DNA of 64,000 bases. Origin: Melanocharis versteri. Its lineage: Eukaryota > Chordata > Aves > Passeriformes > Melanocharitidae. The notes under the pieces are model-generated. The model saw only the letters and a program-made list of their open reading frames with translations, did not search any database and had not been told where the DNA came from. The stretch spans positions 338,886-402,885 of the forward strand of contig VZTG01004474.1 of the NCBI GenBank assembly GCA_013397845.1, in the 5' to 3' direction. The translations under genes and the position numbers were made by a program. This document shows positions 25,501 to 38,454 of this stretch, in pieces. Positions within the stretch are counted from its first letter, which is position 1, and the number at the start of each line of letters is the position of its first letter.

Positions 25501-27430
25501 GACTCAGGGCAACCAGTAAGGATCTCTGCACGAGCAGCTCAAAGCTTAGAGATCCGTTACCCTGCTTGCACAGCTCTGATGAGCTGTTCTGTTAATTTAG
25601 CTTTGCTTCACTGGAACTGGGTATCTCTTTCTCCACAATTGGAGAAAACTCCAGAAATCACGAGATTCAAGGTAATCTTTAGATTTATAATGCTGGTTGT
25701 AGGTTTGTCTAAGTGATTAGAAATGTTATGACTGGGACGAAATAGAAATTGATGGTTCTCTTTTTATTGCAGTCAGTGACACCTGCCAGAGACCTCAGAA
25801 CAAGTTCGGGGAGGTAATTTACTTCTTTGTGAGCATGATAAACCTATGCTGTAAAACCACGGAATAGTCCTAGAACAGAATTTGATGAGACATACAATTC
25901 TGAAAGATGGTCCTCAGTCTGGTAAGGTGCAGAAAGCAGCTGCCAAGAGACTTTCTAGGAGGTCTTGGTCATAAAATGGGCCTGGAAAAAAAGGAAATTT
26001 TAAGAGTTAGGTAGCAGCCTTGTCCTCTGTGTCTGCAAATTCAGGTGTCAGCAGCTCTTTTCTTAATATAGAAGGGTCTGTTCCTAGAAGAAACCTTCTT
26101 AGAAAAGCCTTTCTTTAGTTTTGTGTTTCTAAAGCAAACATGTAATAGGCAACGCAGCAGTAGCTCTGTTGTGCAAGGGAAAAAGCTACAAAATTAATGA
26201 AAAATTATTACAGAATTAAGTAGGATTGTATGATTTTTTAAATAATTATTGCTTAAAGATGTTCTGAATCTTCGGCATAGTAGGTCTAAGAGGTGATTTC
26301 ATCCCCAAGCGTAGAGTCAAGCATTTGGCATTTTGGACAAAGTGGCAAGAGGGAACTAGACTGGAGTCAGTTACAACATCCTTTACAAAGCAGTGAATAT
26401 TTTCTCTTATTTTCAATAATTAATGACTGTGTACTTCCATTTTTTAGAATAACTTTGCCATTTTTATGGTACGGCTGAGTCTCTGTTGTGTTGCCCACAT
26501 GAACATGCACAGGTAGGTATAGATGGGGATGGACTTCTGTTGCAGAATTTTCCATGTAGATCTTCAGCAGCTAAAAGCTGTTAGAGCCACCTCAGACCTT
26601 AGAAGCAAATGTCAAATAGAAAGACTCAATTTATCCATCTAACATGATGGCTGAGTAATTATTTTTGTCTAATAGGTTTACAGGAGGGAAAGCCAGGCAT
26701 ACAAGTGGGGATCATATTTAATTACTTCCGTTGGATTTCTTTCTTTCTCTTTCAGAATACAGGTAAATTTGTAAATTCAGTCTGAAATAGATGGTCTTTT
26801 TTTATTATTTATCAGTGTCAAAATATCCAATCGTGCCAACAACATAAACAATACAGCACATAAACTCATAGATGGTTAAGGTTCCAAAACCAGCTTTCAT
26901 AGTCTTCATCTGTAAAGAGCAAAAACCTGAAGAATAATGGCTGTAAGTTTGTGTTTTGTACTAATTTATTATTACTATTTTCATATTCAATTGTTCCAGC
27001 TCCTAATTGTGGTCCTAGAATTTTTTACCTGCGGCAGAACCATTTTCTCCTCAATTTCCTTTCAGTGTTTTCTACCTCTTTGGCAAGATGAGCATGATTC
27101 TTGGTTTACAGTCATGTGAACAATAATGCCTGAACACTACACAGACTACCAGCTTCTGGAATTGCCCTCTAACTATGAGAGATGGTAATTTAAATCTTGT
27201 TCTTTACCAACAAATGAGAAAAGACCAGGCAGACTGGCAGGCAGCATGACCATATGCTTTTTTAGATATGACAGAGGTGTGAGGAACTTTCGTGCATTCC
27301 TAGTGGCTACTGTCCTGATAAGAGTCCCCTTAGGACAGACTTCACACAACCCTAATAACAAATAAAATTTCACACAGACTTAATAAGAAACTGGGGGAGC
27401 ATATGTACTGAAAGCAGATGAGAATTTTGA

Positions 27431-27490
27431 AGGACTGTTCGTTTTTTGTTGTTGTTGGTTTTTTTTGTGTGTGTGTGTGTGTTTGTTTTT
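27431..27490. repeat. G/T-rich tract with (GT)n
   Basis: T runs and GTT units followed by about nine GT dinucleotides. Confidence 0.8.
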
Positions 27491-30400
27491 TAAAACTTTT
27501 TCAGTTCTGAGTTTCAGTTAATAATATTTTAGAATAAAAAAGTATAGTAGTAGTCACATATCTTAAGAAAACCTATGTTTTATGCTATCATAAGTAGTTT
27601 AAAATTGCCAAAGTATTAAAATAATGGTAACTTATTTAAAGAATTACATGAAGAGATTATGTAATACCTAATAAACTAATTTTTGTGATAATCCATTTTT
27701 GCATTGTGTGTTTCTTGTTGTTGGGTTTTTAAAATGTGTATTTATTTCAAATTTTTATACAGAATTGTTTGCATTCTAAATACATTTACCAAGCAGTGTG
27801 ATGCTTTTTATAAATACATACAAAGGTTCTTACTTTTTGGTTTGAAAAAATGACATAACAAAGTGTGACATTTATTAATATTTTAAATACAATGTGAATG
27901 ACATTTTCATTTTGAAAGTATTAGAAATCTTCTAGTCACTCTGTGTTATACAAAGATAATTTGAAATATTGTTTGACAGTTGAAGAATGACTTCCATATT
28001 CTGACAGATCTAGAAATATTTACAAATGATACCATATAAATTGTCGTGTCCTTTTCCTGTGCTCATTTTGACATTACTTCTGATGCAAAGCTGATAATTT
28101 GCCTAACAGAAGCAGTTTTCTTTTATAATTATATGATTTATTCAATGATGACAAAGGTTTTTGGGAGCAAACAATTCTTTGTTTCAAAGAGAAGGTGCTT
28201 GTTATAAGGAACAGATTTTATGACTGAGTGATTTCATTCATAGCTTTTAACATAGGTGAAAAAAACATAGTACTTACATAGCTGTCATGAAGTATGAAGT
28301 TACCAGCTTTTAAAATAAATTAGATCTCAAGAATTATAAACTTGTCTTGAGAATGACTGAGTTGACTTCTGTGCGGGCACTTGCTACTTCTTTGAGTGGA
28401 TCACTCACTATCAGATGGAGGGACCATATGAACTGATGAAGTGTTTCACCTCCTTCCTTTCCCCAAATGTTCATCTGCCCCTAGTATTTGTAAAAGACAC
28501 TGGTGAATTACTCTGGAATTGTTCAGTTAATTTTATTGTATTGCTATCTAGAAACTTGTTTTTAACCTTTGCTCTCTTGGTTCTCCAAGGAAATCACTCC
28601 TCATTGAATTGTGATCAGGCAACTTTGTGCTTGATCTTTGTCTTGATTTATTTGTTCCCGGATTTGGACCTTCCTTAGGAAATAGAATGGAGTTTCTACT
28701 GTAGTACAAACATACTGAAATACACTTATCAAAGGGAAGGAATAAGCTGTTCTCCAGTGCAGTGACAAAATGTTTTTTAAACTGGCTTCAATGGAGTGCT
28801 CCTGTGGTCAGATGTCAGCAATGGTCTTATTATTTCTTTTTGCTTTTTATATATGAAATATGATAGCACCTGGAGTACTTGTCCTTAACAGTGAATTGTG
28901 AGTTAAACTGTATGCACTTAAATGTTGGTTGCAAATGAAAGAGAAAACAATCCTCAGTAGAATTACTTTTGTCTGATGAAATCTGTATTTACAAAGTGGA
29001 GTAAGAATAATTTTACAAGTAAGCATCTCTGCAACTTTATGTGTCCTTAATTCAACTGGGGAATAACACTGAGATAGATTTTTGTGTTTGTTACAAGAGC
29101 CACATGATAATTTCTCTTTTTTCCCCCCAAGAACTCCGACAGGAGACTAAATAAAAAGTAAAAAATTAAAGAGGAGCCCACTACTAGAGTTCAAATGTAG
29201 ATATACTTCTCAATTCCTTCAAGTTCTCACTTAGTCAGATCTCAGTTTGGATGTTTTTTGAAAGTATTTCAGAATCGGTTCATCTGTTCAGATGCATTGT
29301 TTTCTCAAGGTGTAAGAGGATGATTCTCCATTTTCTTCTGCCTTGCACTTTGTTTTTTTCCAGATGCACCAAGTGGGTAGTGATGACTTGCAAACTAAAA
29401 TTGTCCACTTGAAATAGCTTAATTTATAACTGTTCTGCAGCACCATTGTGCACTAAAGACAGTTAAAGATGTTACAATGTAAGCAATATCCTTTAGGTTG
29501 AAACATTACAAAAAACCTAAAGCAGTAAAAATTAATCTATCATACTCTTTCCTACGGATTACTGCAAATTTCTATACATCAAATATAATCTAAAAATTTG
29601 TTTGAAATTAAATCTCATGTCACAAACAGTCAAAGAACTAGCATTCTTTTTTTTTAAGATTCTTGTAAAAGAAAATATTATTTTATGGAGCTCTAAGGTC
29701 CACAAGCAATGTCCACATTAAAAAAAATAATTCTAACTATTTAATTATTTTCTTTTCCTACTGTACAGAAAGCCATGATATGCTATCCATCCAAAATTTT
29801 GGTTTAAAAAATGGATCTAGGACCATCTTCATTCCACTCTGGAATGCTATTTTTTTCTCTTAGAAAAGCTATTCCCGCATGCTTTCTTTTGAGTATCAAA
29901 GCTAATTAAATAAAAATTAATTTCAAGACTACACCTGAGCAAAGAATAATTTAGTTTGAGAGAAATGACCACCCATGTACCTGTAGTCATTTGATCATAA
30001 TTTCCAGTGCAATGCGCAAATGACTTCCACTGTCTCTCATCCTTCAAGCATTTCATAAGTGTTAGGCATTAATTCAATATTCTGGAAATTATGGTATTAG
30101 AAGCTGGCAGCACTTTTACTTCACGAGAGTTGCATGGGTCTTCATTTTTGTCTCACAAGCTTGTTGCTGGCATGAGAGCCTCCTTCTAGGAATACCAAAT
30201 GAAAACAAAATTTGTTAGTTCTTTCATGTAAGATGGATCATTTTTAATATAAAGAAAGGTGCTTCATATGCCTATTCAATGCCACTTTATCCAGAAAGCA
30301 GTTAATTATTGAAAGATACTGGTTGATTGTTAAAGAATAAATGTCTTGCAGTGTGGACTTTACAATCTATGCAAGTTCCAACCCATTTTCTCTGGTCTGT

Positions 30401-33400
30401 ATTTTAGCTTTAACCCCTATTGACAGATGTACACATAGAGATAGAATTAAATGTTTGTTATGTTTACATAAACTGGAGAGATCAGCATCACAAATTACCA
30501 GCATTATTCCCATATATTCAGTCACCTTTGCTAAAGAAGCAGTTATGGTTAGTGATGTCATGTGGACTAAGTGAAATTCATTCCCATTTATTCCATGTAA
30601 AGTTTGATTTCTGACTATTAGAGTTGAAAACCATAAAAGACCTTTTAAATTTGAAATTCAGTGCTATGTTCATCTTGTTGTATCCTTAAGATATATACTT
30701 TTGGGTTCTTAATTCTGGGTGATGCATTTCTCACGTGCTAAAACAGCCTTAGCACGGAGCTAGATCTGAGTGATATATGCAATAACACTAGGGACTAAAG
30801 TAAACGCTGGGGGCTCTGCCTGTCTCTGAGGTAAATCAATACAAGTGTAACTTGGGCTTGGTTTTTTAACTTGGGATACAGGAGATGTGTCGGCTGAAGT
30901 TAAAGCATTGCCAGTTCCTGATATAATTTATTTTTTTTTCCTGTCTTTTTACCTTAGCAAACTGAGAAGATGAAGTAGAATAATCTGTGGAGGAGGTGGG
31001 ATAAGTGGTCAAGGAGCCTGATCATTTTAGCTTTCATATAGAAAGTGATGTATCAGAATTATTGTTAATACTGTATTGGTACCTGACTTTCCTTTTGCTT
31101 TCCAGCAGATAGCCTTATGAAGAAAGCTGGTGACCATCACTGATGTGCCTTCAGGCTGCAAGCTGTGTGTCATATTTTTCCTGTGAGCCACGGAGTTATT
31201 CAAATTTGTACCTGGAAAGAAACTTTGTCACCTAAAATGGTGTTCTCCCATCTCTATTTGAAGATTTAACTTAATGTTGTTTCTGCAAAGTCTTTTTTTA
31301 TTCTCCCTTCTGTGTAGGCACCCAGACCACTCTCCGCTTGCCCTTCCTGTAGCTGATGGGCACTGCCATATCAGTCAGTTCTTTCCCTTCCACAAATGCA
31401 CCCATTTGCTGAGGATTGCAGGTGTGTGCATGCCAGATTTGCTGGTCACTGGTACTTGCTAGTCATTCATTTGTATTTAAATGCACACGAGTACAAGAAA
31501 GAATGAGCTACCATTGCTTTGCTGCTTAGGTTATCCAAATACCTGAAGACTGTGTCAGAAAGAAATTCTCCATGTGACAGATAACTAGGAACTTGATTTT
31601 ATTGCATTCAGTGTGGCTTTTAGGACACATCCCCTGGGCTCAAAGATAGCACTCTAGTAAATATTCCTAAGTGATCTAGTAGTATGTTTACAGTGCAGAC
31701 TTTGCACTCTGCATTACATTTCTGAGGCATCAGATACCTACTGGAGCAGTAGGGTCCACCATAAATGCTGATGTTTCTGAAAAACTTAAGCTCTACTTTT
31801 GTATTCCAAATGTTCTTAACAGGAAATATTTTCCACGTATTTTTACTAGTCCCTGATAACTACTGAATACAACTTTAATATACATTTGCTGAACACTTCT
31901 GCACAGAATTTGTATAAGTATACAGAACGTTCTTAGAGCCTTATTGTTCACATCATATAGAAAACATTTAATCTCAGTGAATTTCTCTGGCTTTTCATTT
32001 CATAGTATCTTTCATGAGAGTAAAGCTAAAAATATGGAAGCTGGTTGCTTTTGAAAGGTTTTCTAATAATCAGAATGGCAAGCCATATGTTAAAAGAGAG
32101 GTGAAATTTTGCCACTAAGTTTTTTGGTGATATGGGTGAGATATTTGACTAATGTTGTAGCAACATAAGAAATGGATTGTCATGTTAACTCAGTGTTATA
32201 CACTAGTCTAAATCCATAATGATGAGTTGAAAAAGAATTCATATACAGAAATTTCTCTAAAACTAGTAATCATAAGACACCATGTATGAAAATCCACAGA
32301 AATAATTTAGTAGGAAACCTTTTTATTGAATTATTTTATTGTTTATAATCCTCAGAACATAAGAGTATTTTCTGTGCCGTTTCTATGTTGCATAGTTAAT
32401 AAGGTTTCTTTCCTTTCTTTCTAATTGTTTAATTTCATTTCAAAGCAAGGTGTGAAATTGTATGAAAAGAAAATTTAAACTATAATATTAATAAAAGGGT
32501 TTTTTTAATATTGCTTTGAGCAAACAGAATTCCCATGTACTGTTTCGACATCTCAGTGGATTTCATACACTGCTTTTACACTAAAGGTATTTTAGTTATA
32601 AATTACCAGAATTATCTTTCTGGTAGTCTCTGGGTTATGTTATGTATTATAGAAGTACAATAGTGAATTGTGATTCCTACCTAAATTTCATACAATAAGA
32701 AATACACCATCTGCACAATTTTTTTTTTCAAATTTTAATAAGCAAATATGTGGAATAAGCAGGTTAAATATGTTGCTGCTCTTTGAAAATATTTCATAAC
32801 ACTTATGGAGTTAATTATTTCTAAGTGTATAAATTCAATTTTGCACTCCAGATTAAATACCATTAGTAAAAGCATTCGTTTACCGGAAGAGTAGTGATTA
32901 AACTTCAGATTGATTTGAAAGTGGAAAGGACAACTGCACTTTGACCGAGATTCAAAATTCAATGTATTCGTATTTTACAGATGATTTCAAATAGATTTAT
33001 TAAAAAACAAGGGGGAAAAAAAGTGAAAACTACCAAAATTACTTCGGTTGTTACCTTCCGAGATCATCATAGTTACCTTTGGTACATCAGAATCCAAATT
33101 CATTGACTGTGGATCCATGTTATAAAAATGGTATCTATATTCATTTCAGATAAGGAGTTAGCTAATCTTCCAGGGTTCTTAAAGATTATGTAGAATTCCA
33201 GTAATACTATTATGAAACACATTCACATTTTCAATTTTCAGGAATATCTGTGCTTAGGTATTAATAAATAAAACATAGTAGATTCATAATTATATATTGG
33301 GATTTTACAGAGAAGAATTGTTATGATAATTTTTAGAAGGAGAATGTTGTGCCTAGTTGTGTCAATACAAGAGCTCCCTCTGATGGTGACAAGTTAGTTG

Positions 33401-36400
33401 ACATAAAATTCTTTGCTACATCTGAATGAATGAAAGGAAATAAGGCAGATGGAAGAATTAAAAACACCTGTTGTGGCTGGTGGTTTACAGTAAGATATTT
33501 TTATTTTTATTTTATTTATTAGTCCCTATACAATGTCATCTCAAAATTAAGTATCTTTTCATTTCATCTATGCTAAACATGAGGGGAAAAATAGAGATAG
33601 AAACCACATTTTATTAAGCACATTTCCAAAGGAGCATGGCTAGCTGTTGATAAACCTCTTCTGGCTAACAGTAGCTGTTCAAGGGCCCTAGGCTCATACC
33701 CTTTTACACACGCCTGCAATGCTATATCCAACTGCTACTGTTGTAAAAAGAAAAAGAAACACAACCTTTTCCCATTAGCTTTATTTTAGATATTGAAATC
33801 TCCCTGTTCTATATTAATATGAATGCAAATTTTTTCAATTTTTTCTCAGAAAGATCAAAAACCACAACAAAAAACAGAAATAAATAATCCCCCCAAAATA
33901 AACCCTAAACAAAACAGAAAGGCAAAAGGAATATCTAGAGTCCATTTGCAAATATCAGTTGTCACCTTTGATAAATTAACTGGCAAGTGTGGTCTCATCC
34001 TCTCTTCATCTCCTAATTCTGGAGCTGTTCTCTTCATGTAAAGTTATGCTAATATTCCACTCACATAGTGAAAGACAAAAAAAGAGGAAGAACCATGACA
34101 GTGAATAAAACACTCACCAAATGTAAAGAAACAAGAGAAAGAGATAGACTGAAAGAATATTGATACAATTTACCCCACTATCCTGAGTCTGAGTGACAGT
34201 GATGGAAAGCTATAAGTACAGTAGTGCAGTAGTGGGGATTTAGGTGTTACAAGCAATGGACATTGACTGGAACAAGAATTTATGATGGTTTTCTGCCAAG
34301 TTTTTTTTTCTGTCTGTCTGGTCTGTATTAATCAGGTTGTCATTAATATGTGCTGTCCTTTTTTTACAAAAGACAGTATGATCACTCAGATTTATGAGTA
34401 TGTGTAACTGTTGTGTGTTTTGATCAATTTAAGGTAACTAGTATATTTCAACTGTATCTTCCAACAATTCAGAGACAAGATCTAGTGGAAAATAAAGTGA
34501 ATAACTTACGTCAGAGGGCTTCTCACTATAATGCCACTGTTAGTATTTTATATGAAACATATTGACCAGATTTTGCATATATTGTTTATAACCAATGAAG
34601 TCTTAACAATCTCTTAATTTAACGTCTACGATCACTTTGTCCTAGCCATAATTGCAATGTGGACATCTAGGAAAAGACACAATTTTCTGGTACAGTGTTT
34701 TCTGGTCAGAGTGAAGAACTTTCACATTTTTTCACTTTAACCAAACAATTCATATGTGTTGACTTCCAGGAGCAACTTCAATAGACTAACAATAACTCAC
34801 CACAGTGGTAATAGGATGAGAAGGATGAGTCTGAGTGTCTGTATTCTTGTTCAGAAAACATGTCAATTGATGTGTGCTTGTACTATGTATTAAGCTATAT
34901 AGGCACTCTTTTTTTACTGAGATGTAAATAATTTAAACTGCTATATGAGCTTGGATGTAAATTAGAAGTATTGGGAGAAAATGGGAGAGATGTGTTAATC
35001 CTGCAGCGTTATTTTTACACAGTAGTTTATACAAGCAGTTCCGAGTTACTTCACACTGGTTTTTTCAACTGCTTTTTCTGGTATTGGTACTAGAATTCAT
35101 AAATCACATGATGAAGTTAGACCCATCTTGAGGTACACCAGTACCACAACTTCTCTTCCAAAAAAATTATAGAGGTTTGGTCCTGTTCCAGTACTTGTCA
35201 TTAAACACTGAATGGGGATTTGCAGCTAAATATACTTATATTTATTTATATATGCATATTTCTTTAGTAATATTTGTAATAAATGTATTTATTGCAATGG
35301 GTACACATCATATGTAAAAGCTTTGTGCGTATTTTTTAGTATTATGTTTTACAGTGTATATATAGTATATTAAACAGTAAAATTTATATTTGTAAATATG
35401 TGTCATGTCCTCTAGGTTATCTAAAGTATGGGTCCTACACAGTTTCATTTCTGGGGGCATTTTGGATTGGTGAGAAAGTTTTGGACAGGATGCCTATATT
35501 ATCCCTGGTTGACACCCACATGTGCTTTCTACATAGAGGATGGACAGAGAAACCAAGGAATTTTTATTTTTTACCTTATCTTGATGCAACCTTACCTTCA
35601 CAATCATTCTGAGCTTTCCAATGCCTTTCTATGGAAAGGGCTTAACTTTACCAGTGCAGTCCAGATTCTGGCACCATAATGAACTGAATAATTCTGTCTT
35701 TAAAGCAGGGTTAAAGTAGCTTGAGGTAAAGAAATTACTGAGTTAGAAATTGATTAAGACGGTTAAACCAAGTTTGAGAGCAGGCTCTCAGTTCAGGCTT
35801 CAGTACAGCCCAGAATGCTTTAACTTCATGGAATAAAATACGCTGTGGAGAGTTACTTACTTAGATATCTGTGGTGCTATGTTACTGTTTACAGCTAAAC
35901 TGCAGTATAGTATTTCAGTGTTTCAAAAATTGCATTCTTTGAGGAAGATGGTATGTTTTCAAGTTATTAGAAAGCAATATAATATAGTACCTGTAAATCC
36001 ATCAACTAAAATTCAGCAAGCACTTATATTGGGTTAGGTGTATAGCCCTATTAATATGTGCAATTATTAGGTGTATTATTCCTATTAACTGAGGGCCGCA
36101 TTACACCTTTTTAACCATTAGACGTCTGTGTAGGTTGTGAAGAGTCTGCATAATTCAAAGTGATGGTATGTTCTCTACGCATGATTTGGCATAAGAATGA
36201 AGTGATTTGAACAGTCTGAAGAAGGAGGGGTAGGAAGGAAGAAGCTTGTTATGTGGTTATAATTCTATGTTTTAAAGATTGCTGCATTGGACCATGAAAC
36301 ATTACTTGTGTTCTACTGTAAAGACAGGACTGTCTGTCATGTCTAATATAATTCTCATCTAAAAAGCTTACAAGCAGCTTTCATAGGTTTCAGGTACGCC

Positions 36401-37149
36401 TTTAGTACTGTAGCCTGGAGAAAAAGACGTCTGATTTTGTCCTCTTTTTTTTTGAAGAGGACTTACACTGAAGAAAACCCAGAATACGTATTTTAACCTT
36501 TATACTGTTTAAAACAAGCAATAAAGATCCACTTAATACTCGACACAATTGATACACTCTAAAATGTGGTTTTCCCAAATAAAAGCTTTGTAAAATTACA
36601 GCAAAAAAAAATACTGGTTTCTAAACTGGGCATCCTGAATGGTGTTAAAGGAGTAGTCTGAATTATTTTTAAGTTATTGTTGAAGCCAATACCCAAACTT
36701 TAAATTAAAAACACATGGTTTAAATATACCCTACAGTAAAAAAAAGTCAAGCCATATACCTTCAATTTTCAAAATTTAAATTAATTTTTGTGAGGTGGCT
36801 GCTGTCCGAAAACAATTTTGCAAAAAATTAAATCTTAATTGAACACTTCATTTGCTCACAGTACTCGGACTTCTGGGTCCTGGTTCTGGTTCAGTTAGCA
36901 AACTAATTGGCACTTTCTTGGGCAGTTATATTTGTTACAGACTGCAAATAGGATTTGAAGGGGAAAGAGGTCTAGAAGGGTCTCACCCTCCAAACAGTAA
37001 CTCTTCTCTGGTTTTTGTTACGATATATTTCCACCTTTACTTGCTGTGTTAGTGGAATTACAAAGCATGAAGCTGAAAGTGGACATTCAAAGTCACTAAC
37101 TCTCATTGCTTATTACTAGCCTAATGGGTTAGCTTAAATAAGCCAGTTC

Positions 37150-37205
37150 ACTAACGGTTCTGGTTTTTGTTTTGATTGGTTGGTTGGTTTGGTTTGGGGT
37201 CTTTT
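37150..37205. repeat. G/T-rich (GGTT/GGTTT)n tract
   Basis: GATTGGTTGGTTGGTTTGG-type low-complexity sequence in intron 3. Confidence 0.7.
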
Positions 37206-38306
37206 TATTTAATATCTTTTTTTTTTTCCATTGAAAGTTCAGAGATTAGAATTTTTTGATATTTTACTAGTACGGGAGAGAGAAAGTGTAAAGATCTGTG
37301 TATAGAAATGATGAAAATAATAATGAATGCAGTGAAGCTCATCTCTGCTTCTAAAACTTATGGAAAGAGAAGCTGCATACCTAAAGATGTTAGTTGCTAT
37401 GTACTTCTGCAGTTGCAACATCTATGGCTTATAGCTATGGCAACAGCACTGTTCATACAGCCAGAAATGTGTAGTCTTTTAAACACTGCTCATCTAAATA
37501 TTTCAGAGAGCTATCAGATATTTAGATTCAAAATGTCTGAACGAATTCTTTCTGCTTCACATACCATAAACTAGTAATTACAAAAAAGCACCACACAACC
37601 CAGCAAAATCAAAATATATTCTCCAGGTTTTAGAATGCTAAAGTTTATTATTCTTTTTTTACTTTCTTCTTTACATTTCTTTGTCTTTCTTTGTAAGAAA
37701 AAGGGAAAGTAGTTTTATCACTTAAATACTGCAAAAAAAGTTTACTTCTTTTCTTTCACCTGGGTAATAAATTGAAATATAGATTCTTCTTTTTTAACAG
37801 GACACTGAAACACATTCCTTTTACAATAATTTGGATTCTTTAGTTGGAAACAAGTCTTTTATTACCATGATCTGTCAGTATATGACCATTTTAAATACAG
37901 CATACTATGCATTAAAACAGGCGTGCCATGAAATCCATCTAACCTTTCAATGGAAGGAATTTGTAGAGATCACTCTGTTTTCTTATGCTGAAGTGTTAGA
38001 GCCATACACTGAAATATGAGGATATTCTATGTGGTTTTTGACAGGAATGTTTGTGTTTGAAGGTTTTGTTCACTGAAATTTTAGAAGATGTTAAATACTT
38101 CATTGAGCGGGGCGTCAGTGCTAAATACACAGATGAGTTAACACCTTATCCAGAAGAATAGTCAAGATTGATTTATCAGTTGTTCCTATGGAATTCACTG
38201 ACAATTGCATTTTATTCCTGTGCTTCACTGTTTGCCAGATGAGGTTATAAAATGAAAAGATCAGTGATACTTCCATGTGGCTGATCTCCTTTTCATTTTC
38301 TTCTAG

Positions 38307-38454
38307 GCCTTTTCTGGAAACTCAAATGCGGACAGTGTCGTGTACTATAAGCTTCAGCATTCTATTAAAGCAAGATTTCTCCGTTTTGTGCCTTTGGACT
38401 GGAATCCAAATGGCAGGATTGGAATGCGCATTGAAGTGTATGGATGCACATATA
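38307..38454 (+). CDS. CNTNAP4: CNTNAP4-like exon 4: end of discoidin (F5/8C) domain
   Basis: This 148-nt exon is bounded by TTTTCTTCTAG and A|GTAAGT. It starts in phase 0 and leaves one base (A) for the next codon. It encodes about 49 residues, beginning AFSGNSNADSVVYYKLQ and continuing ARFLRFVPLDWN and RIGMRIEVYGC. These are the last strands of the coagulation factor 5/8 type C (discoidin) domain of Caspr proteins, and the YGC cysteine closes the domain's disulfide. The length equals that of the matching CNTNAP2 exon as I recall it. Joined to exon 5 the boundary reads TYRSEVV, a CNTNAP4-like junction. In the family this domain contributes to the globular membrane-distal adhesion module. No upstream exon is seen within 38 kb. 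Confidence 0.93.

Larger units (their letters stand above)
19524..38306 (+). other. Intron 3, long non-coding stretch up to exon 4
   Basis: About 18.8 kb of AT-rich intron without a recognisable exon, RNA gene or confident transposon. It holds a G/T tract with a GT dinucleotide run (27431-27490), another G/T tract (37150-37205), an unexplained moderately GC-richer part around 25230-25640, and a stretch near 24430-24610 rich in homeodomain-type TAAT motifs. Reading frames of 60-119 codons here look random: low-complexity or with no family signature. Confidence 0.55.

Noticed and set aside
25172..25531. 119-codon minus-strand frame in a slightly GC-richer part of intron 3
   Set aside because: No domain, membrane pattern or repeat family recognised; likely chance.
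35400..35679. Two overlapping 70-83-codon frames in intron 3
   Set aside because: No recognisable family, no splice-site framing and overlapping alternatives; treated as chance.
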